This document shows positions 57,377 through 64,000 of a stretch of DNA of 64,000 bases, one piece after another. This stretch comes from CBDCFV01 sp965216425. GTDB lineage: Bacteria; Chloroflexota; Dehalococcoidia; Lucifugimonadales; UBA3495. A program made the translations under genes and the position numbers. Where the stretch lies: the NCBI GenBank assembly GCA_965216425.1, contig CBDCFV010000006.1, forward strand, positions 1,054,001-1,118,000, in the 5' to 3' direction. The notes below the pieces were generated by a model. That model was not told the origin of the DNA and searched no databases. It saw only the letters and a list, made by a program, of their open reading frames with translations. Within the stretch, counting starts at the first letter, position 1. Every line of letters starts with the position of its first letter.

Positions 57377-58573
57377 TTAACCACCCATCACTCCGTGGCG
57401 TTCCAGGATGCGGGCCAGTTCCGCGATACCTTCGGACACGGTGTCCGCGGAGGGGTGCCCGAAGCACAGCCTCGCCATATTGGCCCCGCGTCCCTCCGGC
57501 GAGAACAGGGTGCCGTTATAGTACCCAACCCCCTCGCTGAATGCCCGATCTTGCAACGCGGCAAGGTCGACTTCGTCCGGCATCGTCAGCCAGACGTATA
57601 GTCCACCTTCCGGATGGCTCCATGTTGCCGCATCACCGAAATTCTCCCCCAAAGACGCCAGCATGGCATCGCGTTTAACACGGAGCGAGTCGTTCTGGTC
57701 GTCGATGTGCTGGTACATGTCTTTCTTGAGGTATTGCTCAATGGTCAACGCCGCGAATTCGTTGGCGCCGCTGGGCGATTTGAAGCTCATTGCCCGCTCC
57801 ATCACCTGGTTGGGTGCGACCAAGTAGCCCATTCGCATTCCCGGAGCCACTATTTTTGAGAACGATCCAGTGTATACGACGCTGCCGGTATCGTCCAACG
57901 AATGGAAGGAGGTGACGTCTTCCCCCTCGAATCGTAGGTCCACGTAGCAATCGTCCTCGAAGACCGGTATCTCCGACGCTTGGGCAATTTCCAGGACCCG
58001 TTGCCGGCGTTCCAAGCCCATGGTGAAACCCAATGGGTTTTGGAAAGTTGGAATTGTGTACAGAAACTTGACCTTTTTACCTTGGCCTCGCACTCGCTTT
58101 ATGGTGTCTGCAAGCTCGTCCGGAATGATTCCTTGCTCGTCGCACTTGACGCCGACGACCTCGGCCCGGTAGCGGCGCATCTGGCGCAGCGTGCCAAGGT
58201 AAACGTATTCCTCGGTGAGCAGCACGTCTCCCGGGTCAGTCATGGCCTGGATCATCATTCCGATGGCTTCCCCTGAACCGGCGGTAAGAATTATGTCGTC
58301 GGCGCTAACCTTCATGTTACGGTCGCGCGCCAACTTGTCGGCAAGAAACTCCCGCAACGCAGGCAGCCCAGCTGGGTGGGGGTAATAAGAAAGGTCGCGA
58401 CCCTCCCGGTCCATCGCTTCCCGTACGGCGTCTACAAGTCCGTCCAAGGGCATGGTTTCCGGAGAGGGATAAGCTACCGCGAAATCATATTTCGCCTTTT
58501 GATTGGGCGCCCTGCCGGTGACGGGGACATTCTGAGCGAACAGACTTTCGTAGCTGAAGGATGGAGAGGCCAT
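57377..58573 (-). CDS. PLP-dependent aminotransferase, class I/II (LysN/2-aminoadipate type)
   Basis: 398 residues. The fold type I pattern is clear: YYPHPAGLPALREFLADKL, AGSGEAIGMMIQAM, PTFQNPLGFTM and the PLP lysine in YTGSFSKIVAPGMRMGY. The MocR-like stand-alone aminotransferases (LysN, 2-aminoadipate or aromatic) share these. There is no N-terminal GntR domain, so it is an enzyme, not a regulator. ATG 58573 has GGAGGT at 58581-58586, 7 bases upstream; the longer frame from 58603 is not supported. It lies after the hypothetical gene on the same strand. Confidence 0.9.
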   Translation of the reverse strand: MASPSFSYESLFAQNVPVTGRAPNQKAKYDFAVAYPSPETMPLDGLVDAVREAMDREGRDLSYYPHPAGLPALREFLADKLARDRNMKVSADDIILTAGSGEAIGMMIQAMTDPGDVLLTEEYVYLGTLRQMRRYRAEVVGVKCDEQGIIPDELADTIKRVRGQGKKVKFLYTIPTFQNPLGFTMGLERRQRVLEIAQASEIPVFEDDCYVDLRFEGEDVTSFHSLDDTGSVVYTGSFSKIVAPGMRMGYLVAPNQVMERAMSFKSPSGANEFAALTIEQYLKKDMYQHIDDQNDSLRVKRDAMLASLGENFGDAATWSHPEGGLYVWLTMPDEVDLAALQDRAFSEGVGYYNGTLFSPEGRGANMARLCFGHPSADTVSEGIAELARILERHGVMGG

Positions 58574-58676
58574 ATCCTTTACCTCCAAGCCAGTGACGGC
58601 CATGCGTTACTACAGGAGTTGGTCATCCGTAACATATTAATGAGAGCGTCCCAATCAGTCCTTACGCTAACACTGT

Positions 58677-59000
58677 TTAATGGAGTCCTTCATCGGAGAA
58701 AAACGGGCCTTCCGCGTTAACCTCATGAGTGCCCACGATCCGGTCGGTATTAAGCAGGATCGCTCTGTACCACAACACCAGGATTGCGGCGTTGATACGT
58801 TCTTGAGGGAATCTGATTCTTCTGCCGTACTTCTTGGCCAGCCACCCGCTATATCCGACGCCGAAGAACTGCTCAAAAAACGGAGTAGGCTCAGCTTCTG
58901 TAGCTGCCTCTTCCAAGAGATCTGAAGGAACTTCGGAACACAGGATTTCCGGGTTGTCCGCCGCGAACTGGAGGTAATAGACCTCCTTGGCTGAGTCCAT
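58677..59000 (-). CDS. Hypothetical protein
   Basis: 107 residues, not recognised. It has an acidic N-terminal half and a more basic, aromatic middle (WLAKKYGRRIRFPQERINAA). There are no signal, membrane or metal motifs. ATG 59000 has only a weak AAGG just before it, so the start is uncertain. It lies between the NHL gene's terminator and the aminotransferase gene, on the same strand. Confidence 0.5.
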   Translation of the reverse strand: MDSAKEVYYLQFAADNPEILCSEVPSDLLEEAATEAEPTPFFEQFFGVGYSGWLAKKYGRRIRFPQERINAAILVLWYRAILLNTDRIVGTHEVNAEGPFFSDEGLH

Positions 59001-59061
59001 AACCTTGTTCTAACCCCCGACGATTGGGTTCAATTGGAATTAAGAAAACGTATGCTGATTC

Positions 59062-59111
59062 TAAACAAACCCCAGCCGGACATCACCACTTAGCGCGCGA
59101 TGTCCGGCTGG
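59062..59111 (-). terminator. Terminator after the NHL gene
   Basis: CCAGCCGGACATC (59072-59084) and GATGTCCGGCTGG (59099-59111) form a perfect 13-bp stem with a 14-base loop; on the minus strand GGTTTGTTT follows. It lies 43 bases past the stop codon at 59154. Confidence 0.75.
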
Positions 59112-59153
59112 TTTTGTTGCCGCCGTTACTGACGGAAGGAAGGTCCAGCTAGG

Positions 59154-60218
59154 TTATAGGTTCAACTGGGGAATCATGTACTGGGCCTGCTTGTTGTATA
59201 TCTGGATGCGGCTGCGCTGCGTGTCCACCACCAACAAACGGTTGTTGTCAGCGTCGTACTCGACCGCAGTGGGCTGCGCAAATACCCATTCGGGCTCGGT
59301 GGTGCGTACTTCCCGCCGCCGCTTGACGTAGTCGGCGTTAGCGTCCACCGTAATCTGGCCCCAGTGAGACATTACTTGAGCGTCTCCAGCCAAGCTGGTG
59401 ATATACCTGCCGCCCCTCTCGAATATATGGACCTTGCCGGCCTCCCAGCCGTTGTTGGTCCAGTCACAGATGTAAACGTCTCCCTCGGGGTCTACGGTCA
59501 CGTCGACCGGGTGATTGATCTGTCCCGGGCCTGTCCCTTGGCTGCCGAAATGCGTGACATAGTCGCCGGCGGCTGTGAACTTCTGCACTCGATGGTTTTT
59601 GAAGTCACAAACGTAGACACAACCTTCGTTGTCGACGGCGATGCCCCAGGGGGAGTCGAACTGGCCGGGTTCGCTGCCATAGCTGCCCCAACTGGCCAGT
59701 AACTGACCGTCCCGAGTGAACTTTTTGACTTGGTGGCTGCGGCCATCGGTCATGTACAGATTCTCGTCCTTGTCCAAGACCATGCTCGCAGAGCCGTTAG
59801 GACCTGGGTCATTCGCGGCGACCGTCGACCAACTGCTCTGGTACTTACCCTCTGCATCGAACACGGTTACACGATTCAGCCATTCGTCCATGACGTAAAC
59901 TTTTTGCTGGCTGTCGATAACCATGCTGGAGCCCCAGATGAACTCCCCGTTGGCATCGCCGTACTTGCTGAACTCGCCTAGGAACTCTTCTTCCTTGGGC
60001 TGCGATCCCAGCTTGACGATACCAACGCGTGCGCCGTACCCAACACGGTTCCAAGGCACATTGCTGACGCCCTCGCTACCGCGGTTAAGTACATACATCA
60101 CTTCATCTTTGCCCTTGGCCATCGCCACGGGGTTGCTGAATCCCATGCCGCTCAAGGCGCCACGACCTACAGAGTGGCTATAATCGTAGGTCCGCCCCGC
60201 TACAGTTTCAGTTAGCAT
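59154..60218 (-). CDS. NHL-repeat beta-propeller protein
   Basis: 354 residues with about six NHL blades. Repeated units such as GQFDSPWGIAVDNEGCVYVCDFKNHRVQKFT pieces (shown in part) recur at roughly 45-residue spacing from about 60 to 340. Such propellers bind ligands or proteins. No signal peptide is found, so it is probably cytoplasmic. AAGGAGG precedes ATG 60218. It lies after DUF1501 on the same strand, 118 bases away, with a long inverted repeat between them. It may be a partner of the DUF1501/DUF1800 pair. Confidence 0.85.
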   Translation of the reverse strand: MLTETVAGRTYDYSHSVGRGALSGMGFSNPVAMAKGKDEVMYVLNRGSEGVSNVPWNRVGYGARVGIVKLGSQPKEEEFLGEFSKYGDANGEFIWGSSMVIDSQQKVYVMDEWLNRVTVFDAEGKYQSSWSTVAANDPGPNGSASMVLDKDENLYMTDGRSHQVKKFTRDGQLLASWGSYGSEPGQFDSPWGIAVDNEGCVYVCDFKNHRVQKFTAAGDYVTHFGSQGTGPGQINHPVDVTVDPEGDVYICDWTNNGWEAGKVHIFERGGRYITSLAGDAQVMSHWGQITVDANADYVKRRREVRTTEPEWVFAQPTAVEYDADNNRLLVVDTQRSRIQIYNKQAQYMIPQLNL

Positions 60219-60239
60219 CCGTATTCCTCCTTGTAATTA

Positions 60240-60319
60240 CCGCCGAGCACACGGAGAACGCTGAGTTTTTTGTTATCAGGACTACCTGGCAAACTCTGCG
60301 CTCTCCGCATTCTCGGCGG
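60240..60319. repeat. Long inverted repeat between NHL and DUF1501 genes
   Basis: CCGCCGAG...CGGAGAACGCTGAG (60240-60265) and CTCTGCGCTCTCCG...CTCGGCGG (60294-60319) are inverted, with about 21 of 26 positions matching and a 28-base loop. A relative of the same repeat family lies at 23080-23147. It may control transcription between the two genes. Confidence 0.55.
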
Positions 60320-60336
60320 CTAATAAAGTACGAGGT

Positions 60337-61467
60337 CTAGGCGATGAAAGACAGTTTCTCGAACGATCCTTCAACGATGGGCTTGGCGTCGAGACCCATC
60401 CAGTCTTCCAGCAAAGTGGAGTACAGGCCGCGGAAGTCGTAATTCGGGACCACGTCGCCCTGTTCCAAGTCCTGGGAGGCGAGGGACGGGAACTCACTGT
60501 ATTGACCGCCCTTCACCGGGTCACCGACGACGAAGGCTACTCCGCCAGCACCGTGGTCGGTGCCGGAGCCGTTGTCGTGGACACGCCGACCGAATTCGGT
60601 GAACATAAGCATGACAACGTTATCGGCTACGTTGTTCTCCCGAAGGTCCTCAAAGAAGCAGGAGACAGCCTCGGAAACGTCTTTCCACAGCTTGTCGTGC
60701 ATTCCAAACTGGTTGGAGTGGCTGTCAAAGCTACCGTGGTCGCAATACAGGACGCGAGTGCCCAGGTTGGCTTGGTGAATCTGGGAAACGCCCCGCAGCT
60801 TGGCCGCGATGGTAGTGTCCGGGTACTCGACAGAGGAAGTGTAGGTCCTGGGGGCTTCCTTCAAGATGTCAGCGCCCTGAAGGGTGTCCAAACCGGTCTG
60901 GCCCATGTAGTCCATAACGGAGCTGGAACCCATGACCGGGGAGTACAGCCGGGAGAAGCGGCCCAGGATCTTCTCGCGTTGCTGTTGCTCGGAGATGCCG
61001 GGGAGCAGCCCGTAAGATTCGAGGTCATCGACGCAGGCTACCGGCACGCCAGGCATGGCCAGCGCACGGAACAAGGAAGGACCGAAGCTGACGGTGGTCA
61101 GGACGTTTTCCTTGTTGGGGTCGATGTCGCGGGTGGCGCGACCCAGCCAGCCCTCGGTACCCAGCTTGTCGGGCTCGCAAGTGTGCCAGATGTCCATCGA
61201 CCGGAAGTGAGACCGCGGGGAATCGGGGTAACCGACACCGTGGATGATACCCAGCGCACCCTGTTCATAAAGGGCCTTCATGGGACCCATTTCGGGGTGC
61301 AACGCAGTCTTGTCGTCCAAGCGGAGCTCCCTGCCCTCGGGAATGCCCACTGCCGGGCGATTGTCCCGGTACAACGGGTTGGAGTAGGGGATCACCGTGT
61401 TCAGGTAGTCGTTGCCGCCCGTGAGCTGCAGCACCACCAAAACCGGATCTTTGTGAGAACTGGTCAT
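60337..61467 (-). CDS. DUF1501 protein without export signal
   Basis: 376 residues. The family pattern is clear: VLVVLQLTGGNDYLNTVIPYSNPLYRDNRP at the start, MLMFTEFGRRVHDN and a late FRGLYSTLLEDWMG. DUF1501 proteins are alkaline-phosphatase-like in fold and usually carry a Tat signal; here the sequence begins directly with the first beta strand. AAGGAG precedes ATG 61467. The gene is between DUF1800 (upstream) and NHL (downstream) on the same strand. DUF1501/DUF1800 pairs are common in Planctomycetes and Chloroflexota but their job is not known. Confidence 0.88.
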   Translation of the reverse strand: MTSSHKDPVLVVLQLTGGNDYLNTVIPYSNPLYRDNRPAVGIPEGRELRLDDKTALHPEMGPMKALYEQGALGIIHGVGYPDSPRSHFRSMDIWHTCEPDKLGTEGWLGRATRDIDPNKENVLTTVSFGPSLFRALAMPGVPVACVDDLESYGLLPGISEQQQREKILGRFSRLYSPVMGSSSVMDYMGQTGLDTLQGADILKEAPRTYTSSVEYPDTTIAAKLRGVSQIHQANLGTRVLYCDHGSFDSHSNQFGMHDKLWKDVSEAVSCFFEDLRENNVADNVVMLMFTEFGRRVHDNGSGTDHGAGGVAFVVGDPVKGGQYSEFPSLASQDLEQGDVVPNYDFRGLYSTLLEDWMGLDAKPIVEGSFEKLSFIA

Positions 61468-61567
61468 TTCTACTTCTCCTTCTTTATCGTTGGCAACGAT
61501 TGGCCGTCGGTTGCCGACAGAGGGCTCTCCCCACCTGCCGGCAACCGACCTTTAGTCAATGTGTCGC

Positions 61568-62971
61568 TTAGGCGTACTGGTACTCACGCAGAGAGACGAT
61601 GAGCTGCAACAACTCGGAGACCCGCTGGCTGGAGACCCGGAGGTCTTCCTCGGTGTCCCACTTGTACTCGCCCTTCTCGTTGGCCAAATCGGTCAACTCG
61701 ACCTTGCTCTCAGGGGCAACTTCCAAGGGCCCCAGCAGGTCCAAGCAGCCATCTACCATTTGCTCACCGGTCGTCACACCCTGGTCTCGGAGACGGGTAA
61801 CGATTGCCTGGATTCCCGGGCGGCCTACATCGCCAACCAGATCAGCGACGAAGTTGACGCGCCGCATCAAGGAACCACTGTTGATCCACTCTACGCCGGT
61901 GTGCCAACCTTCCACGCTGGGAGGATTGAGCAGGTCTTGTCCCATGTAGGAGGGCTGCCGGGAAAGGTCGCCGATACCGGGGGCCGGGAACTCAGATCCG
62001 CCGACCATCTTCAAAGTGCCGATCACTACCTCGGTGGGGTTCTTCAACCGGGCGAAGCGGGCTTCTTTGAAGAAGTCAGAGTTGAAGAGCACACGCAGGA
62101 CGGACCTCATGTCGTAGTTGGAATCGATGAAAGCATCGGCCAACGCATCAATGGCGTCCTGGTCTCTGGGCGGGGTCACAGGCCACGCCGGAACCTGAGC
62201 TTCGTCAGCGACGAAGAAGTTGTACAGGTGGCGGGCGATGAAGTTCGCGGTAGCGGGCTGCTGGCAGATGATTTCGATGATGTCCTGACCGTCGAAGTTG
62301 CCGGTCTCGCCCAAGAAGGTCTTCTCACCTTCATCGTGGTCGTCAGCCTTATACTCGAAGAACCAGTCAAACCGTCCAAGGGGGCCACGGGGGAGCTTGG
62401 GCTGGATGGTCCAACCGGTGAAGGACCGGGAACATTCGCGAACGTCGACCTCGGTGTAGCTGCCAACGCCCAAACTGAAGAGCTCCAGCAACTCACGACC
62501 CCAGTTCTCATTCACAGCGTCGCGGTGGTTATCGCAGTTGTCCAGCCAGTAGATCATGGCCGGGTCCTTGGCCATCTCAATCAAGAGGTCTTTATAGCTG
62601 CTCATTCCGAACTTGCGGAACTTGACGATCATGTCCATCACGTCGTCGTAGTGGTCAACCTTGGAAACGCCGGTCGCGAAAATCTGGTGCCAGAACAGCG
62701 CCATCTTCTCTTCCAGAGGCCGCTTGGTGTTGAGCATGTCGTGCACCCATTCACCGGCGCCCATGCCCGGCAAAGTGCCCGGCCGCCAAGCCCAAGGGTG
62801 ATACCGCATCATTTCGATCCGGTCCACCTCAGGCTGGTCATCGGGATTGAGAAGCTCTTCCACCGTAGCCTCGTAGCCCTTGGCTGCTCTGGCTTCCAGC
62901 TCCTCACGGTTCGCACCGAACCCTGCCCGGCGCATAAGGTGTGCCATTAAAGCAATATCCTGTTCACCCAT
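61568..62971 (-). CDS. DUF1800 protein without export signal
   Basis: 467 residues. It matches DUF1800: LMRRAGFGANREELEA near the start, MALFWHQIFATG in the middle and YNFFVADE with the RHLYNFF motif later. There is no signal peptide, unlike many secreted members. TAGGAG precedes ATG 62971. It starts the three-gene run DUF1800-DUF1501-NHL, 100 bases before DUF1501. The role is unknown; an extracellular or surface function has been proposed for the pair elsewhere, which would not fit the lack of signals. Confidence 0.88.
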   Translation of the reverse strand: MGEQDIALMAHLMRRAGFGANREELEARAAKGYEATVEELLNPDDQPEVDRIEMMRYHPWAWRPGTLPGMGAGEWVHDMLNTKRPLEEKMALFWHQIFATGVSKVDHYDDVMDMIVKFRKFGMSSYKDLLIEMAKDPAMIYWLDNCDNHRDAVNENWGRELLELFSLGVGSYTEVDVRECSRSFTGWTIQPKLPRGPLGRFDWFFEYKADDHDEGEKTFLGETGNFDGQDIIEIICQQPATANFIARHLYNFFVADEAQVPAWPVTPPRDQDAIDALADAFIDSNYDMRSVLRVLFNSDFFKEARFARLKNPTEVVIGTLKMVGGSEFPAPGIGDLSRQPSYMGQDLLNPPSVEGWHTGVEWINSGSLMRRVNFVADLVGDVGRPGIQAIVTRLRDQGVTTGEQMVDGCLDLLGPLEVAPESKVELTDLANEKGEYKWDTEEDLRVSSQRVSELLQLIVSLREYQYA

Positions 62972-63110
62972 ACCGTTCTAACTCCTATATTAAATTTGAG
63001 AGCAGGTTGATTATAAGATAATACTTGCCCCTAAAGAAGGGCGCCACGGAAATACTATCCCTTCGGGCAATGCTTGTCAACAAGGAAGGGGCGAAATTCG
63101 TAATCCGGCC

Positions 63111-64000
63111 TTATCCCATCCGCAGCCTGGGGTCCAGCACGTCTCGCAGCGCGTCCCCCAGGAAGTTGACCGCGAACACCACCGAGGATATCGCCACGCC
63201 GGGCACTATAGCCAGCCACGGGGCGCGGTCGAAGTTACCCGCCCCGGCCTCGCTCAGCATCCCGCCCCACGATGGGACATTGGGCGGGACTCCGACACCC
63301 AGGAAGCTGAGGGAGGACTCCACGATGATGGCAAGGCCCAGGGTAATAGTAAACAAAATGATGAAAATCGCCATGCAATTTGGCGCCAAGTGCTTCATTA
63401 CTATGCGCCAACTATCGGCGCCAATCGCGCGGGCCGCCAGCACGTAGTCCATTTCTTTAATCGCCAGCGCCTGCGCCCGCGCGGTACGCACCGAGCCGGG
63501 GGTCAACACAAACACAAGGGCAAGAACCACGTTAAACACCGACGACCCCAAGACAGCAACGATAGTGAGGCCCAAGATGATAGCCGGGAAAGCGAGGAAG
63601 GCGTCGACCACTCGTTGCACCAGAAGATCGAACATTCCTCCCAAGTAGGCGCTCACGATTCCCAGCAGGGCGCCCAAAGATATTCCGATGGCCACACTGG
63701 CTAAGCCCACACCCAAGGACACACGGCTGCCAAAGATCAGCCTGCTCAGCACGTCGCGCCCTACCGAGTCACCTCCTAAAAGGCGCTCAGAACCGGGCGG
63801 GGCAAATACATGCTCAGCGCTCAGCTTCCGGGCGTCCTGGGGCGAGATTACCTCAGCGCCGAGTGCGATTACAATGAAAAACGCCATGGCTACCCCGCCA
63901 ATGGCCCCCAATGGTTTGCGCCGACTAAAGCTGACAATGGCCCGCAGCGCGGGATATAACCGTTGAACCCCGGTACGGTGAATTACTATGCCTGCATTAG
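63111..64000 (-). CDS. ABC transporter permease, oligopeptide/dipeptide type (5' end cut)
   Basis: The open frame continues past the right edge, so the N-terminus is missing; 296 residues are visible, of about 300. The N-terminal cytoplasmic piece RLYPALRAIVSFSRRK leads to the first membrane helix. The EAA-like loop RTARAQALAIKEMDYVLAARAIGADSWRIVMKH contacts the ATPase. It belongs to the DppC/OppC group that imports peptides, nickel or other small solutes. A TTG at 63911 could serve as a start but would cut off part of the usual N-terminal region. The rest of the operon lies outside the window. Confidence 0.85.
   Translation of the reverse strand, partial: NAGIVIHRTGVQRLYPALRAIVSFSRRKPLGAIGGVAMAFFIVIALGAEVISPQDARKLSAEHVFAPPGSERLLGGDSVGRDVLSRLIFGSRVSLGVGLASVAIGISLGALLGIVSAYLGGMFDLLVQRVVDAFLAFPAIILGLTIVAVLGSSVFNVVLALVFVLTPGSVRTARAQALAIKEMDYVLAARAIGADSWRIVMKHLAPNCMAIFIILFTITLGLAIIVESSLSFLGVGVPPNVPSWGGMLSEAGAGNFDRAPWLAIVPGVAISSVVFAVNFLGDALRDVLDPRLRMG

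Noticed and set aside
60502..61602. 366-codon plus-strand frame opposite DUF1501
   Set aside because: Antisense shadow of DUF1501; no domain, poor start.
61559..62950. 463-codon open frame on the plus strand opposite DUF1800
   Set aside because: It mirrors the real gene almost end to end, has no SD and no recognisable domain. Codon bias of the sense gene leaves few stops on the other strand.

Overview
The window is a gene-dense, moderately GC-rich bacterial chromosome segment with few intergenic gaps, SD-led starts (ATG, GTG, TTG) and many short overlaps. The gene content points to Chloroflexota, most likely the SAR202/Dehalococcoidia side: several paralogous luciferase-like flavin monooxygenases, CaiB-type CoA transferase, RraA-like aldolase, many amidases and amidohydrolases, Gfo/Idh/MocA dehydrogenases, a pyrophosphatase ion pump and DUF1501/DUF1800 proteins. 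This placement is inferred from gene content and protein reading; no phylogeny was run. No rRNA, tRNA, CRISPR array, integrase or complete insertion sequence was found.

Layout. 1-8.1 kb: a ribokinase fragment, a small inverted-repeat element, then a co-directional set (gamma-glutamyltransferase, cytosine-deaminase-like amidohydrolase, amidase, flavin monooxygenase) facing a membrane-anchored sulfite-oxidase-type molybdoenzyme across a 13-bp-stem terminator. 8.3-14.2 kb: RraA-like aldolase, CoA transferase, a PD-(D/E)XK nuclease-like protein, an SbcD-like phosphoesterase, a PPOX flavoprotein, a formamidase-type amidohydrolase and a KTSC protein. 14.3-23 kb: mostly minus-strand oxidoreductases (SDR, two flavin monooxygenases, a PltA/CmlS-like FAD halogenase homologue), hydrolases and an SRPBCC protein, with dispersed palindromic repeats. 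23.3-31 kb: membrane pyrophosphatase, YfcE phosphoesterase, a HAD-GT20 (trehalose-phosphate synthase family) pair overlapping by ATGA, and an amidase with a small GatC-like partner.

31-42 kb: a CPBP protease, an aromatic amino-acid set (trpA-aroH-aroF) closed by a strong terminator, a DinB/mycothiol-type enzyme, GNAT, a cytidylate-kinase-like protein, a MoaD-like protein and a copper P-type ATPase with a YHS protein. 42-54 kb is the housekeeping core on the minus strand: rpoB-rpoC-dihydroorotate dehydrogenase-secA, with a consensus promoter before rpoB. 54.3-64 kb: MFS transporter and dihydropyrimidinase-like enzyme, then a convergent minus-strand run: aminotransferase, hypothetical, NHL propeller, DUF1501, DUF1800 and a truncated ABC permease.

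Together the accessory genes look like a scavenging repertoire for amides, cyclic ureides and oxidised organic matter around a conserved transcription/secretion block. Points for a second look: a TrpA in which the second catalytic acid is Glu instead of Asp, a MoaD-like protein with an extra residue after the glycines, an amidase/GatC-like pair, a dihydropyrimidinase-like protein apparently lacking the carbamylated lysine, DUF1501/DUF1800/NHL without export signals, and a MITE-like element whose end abuts a promoter and a second copy that abuts a stop codon.
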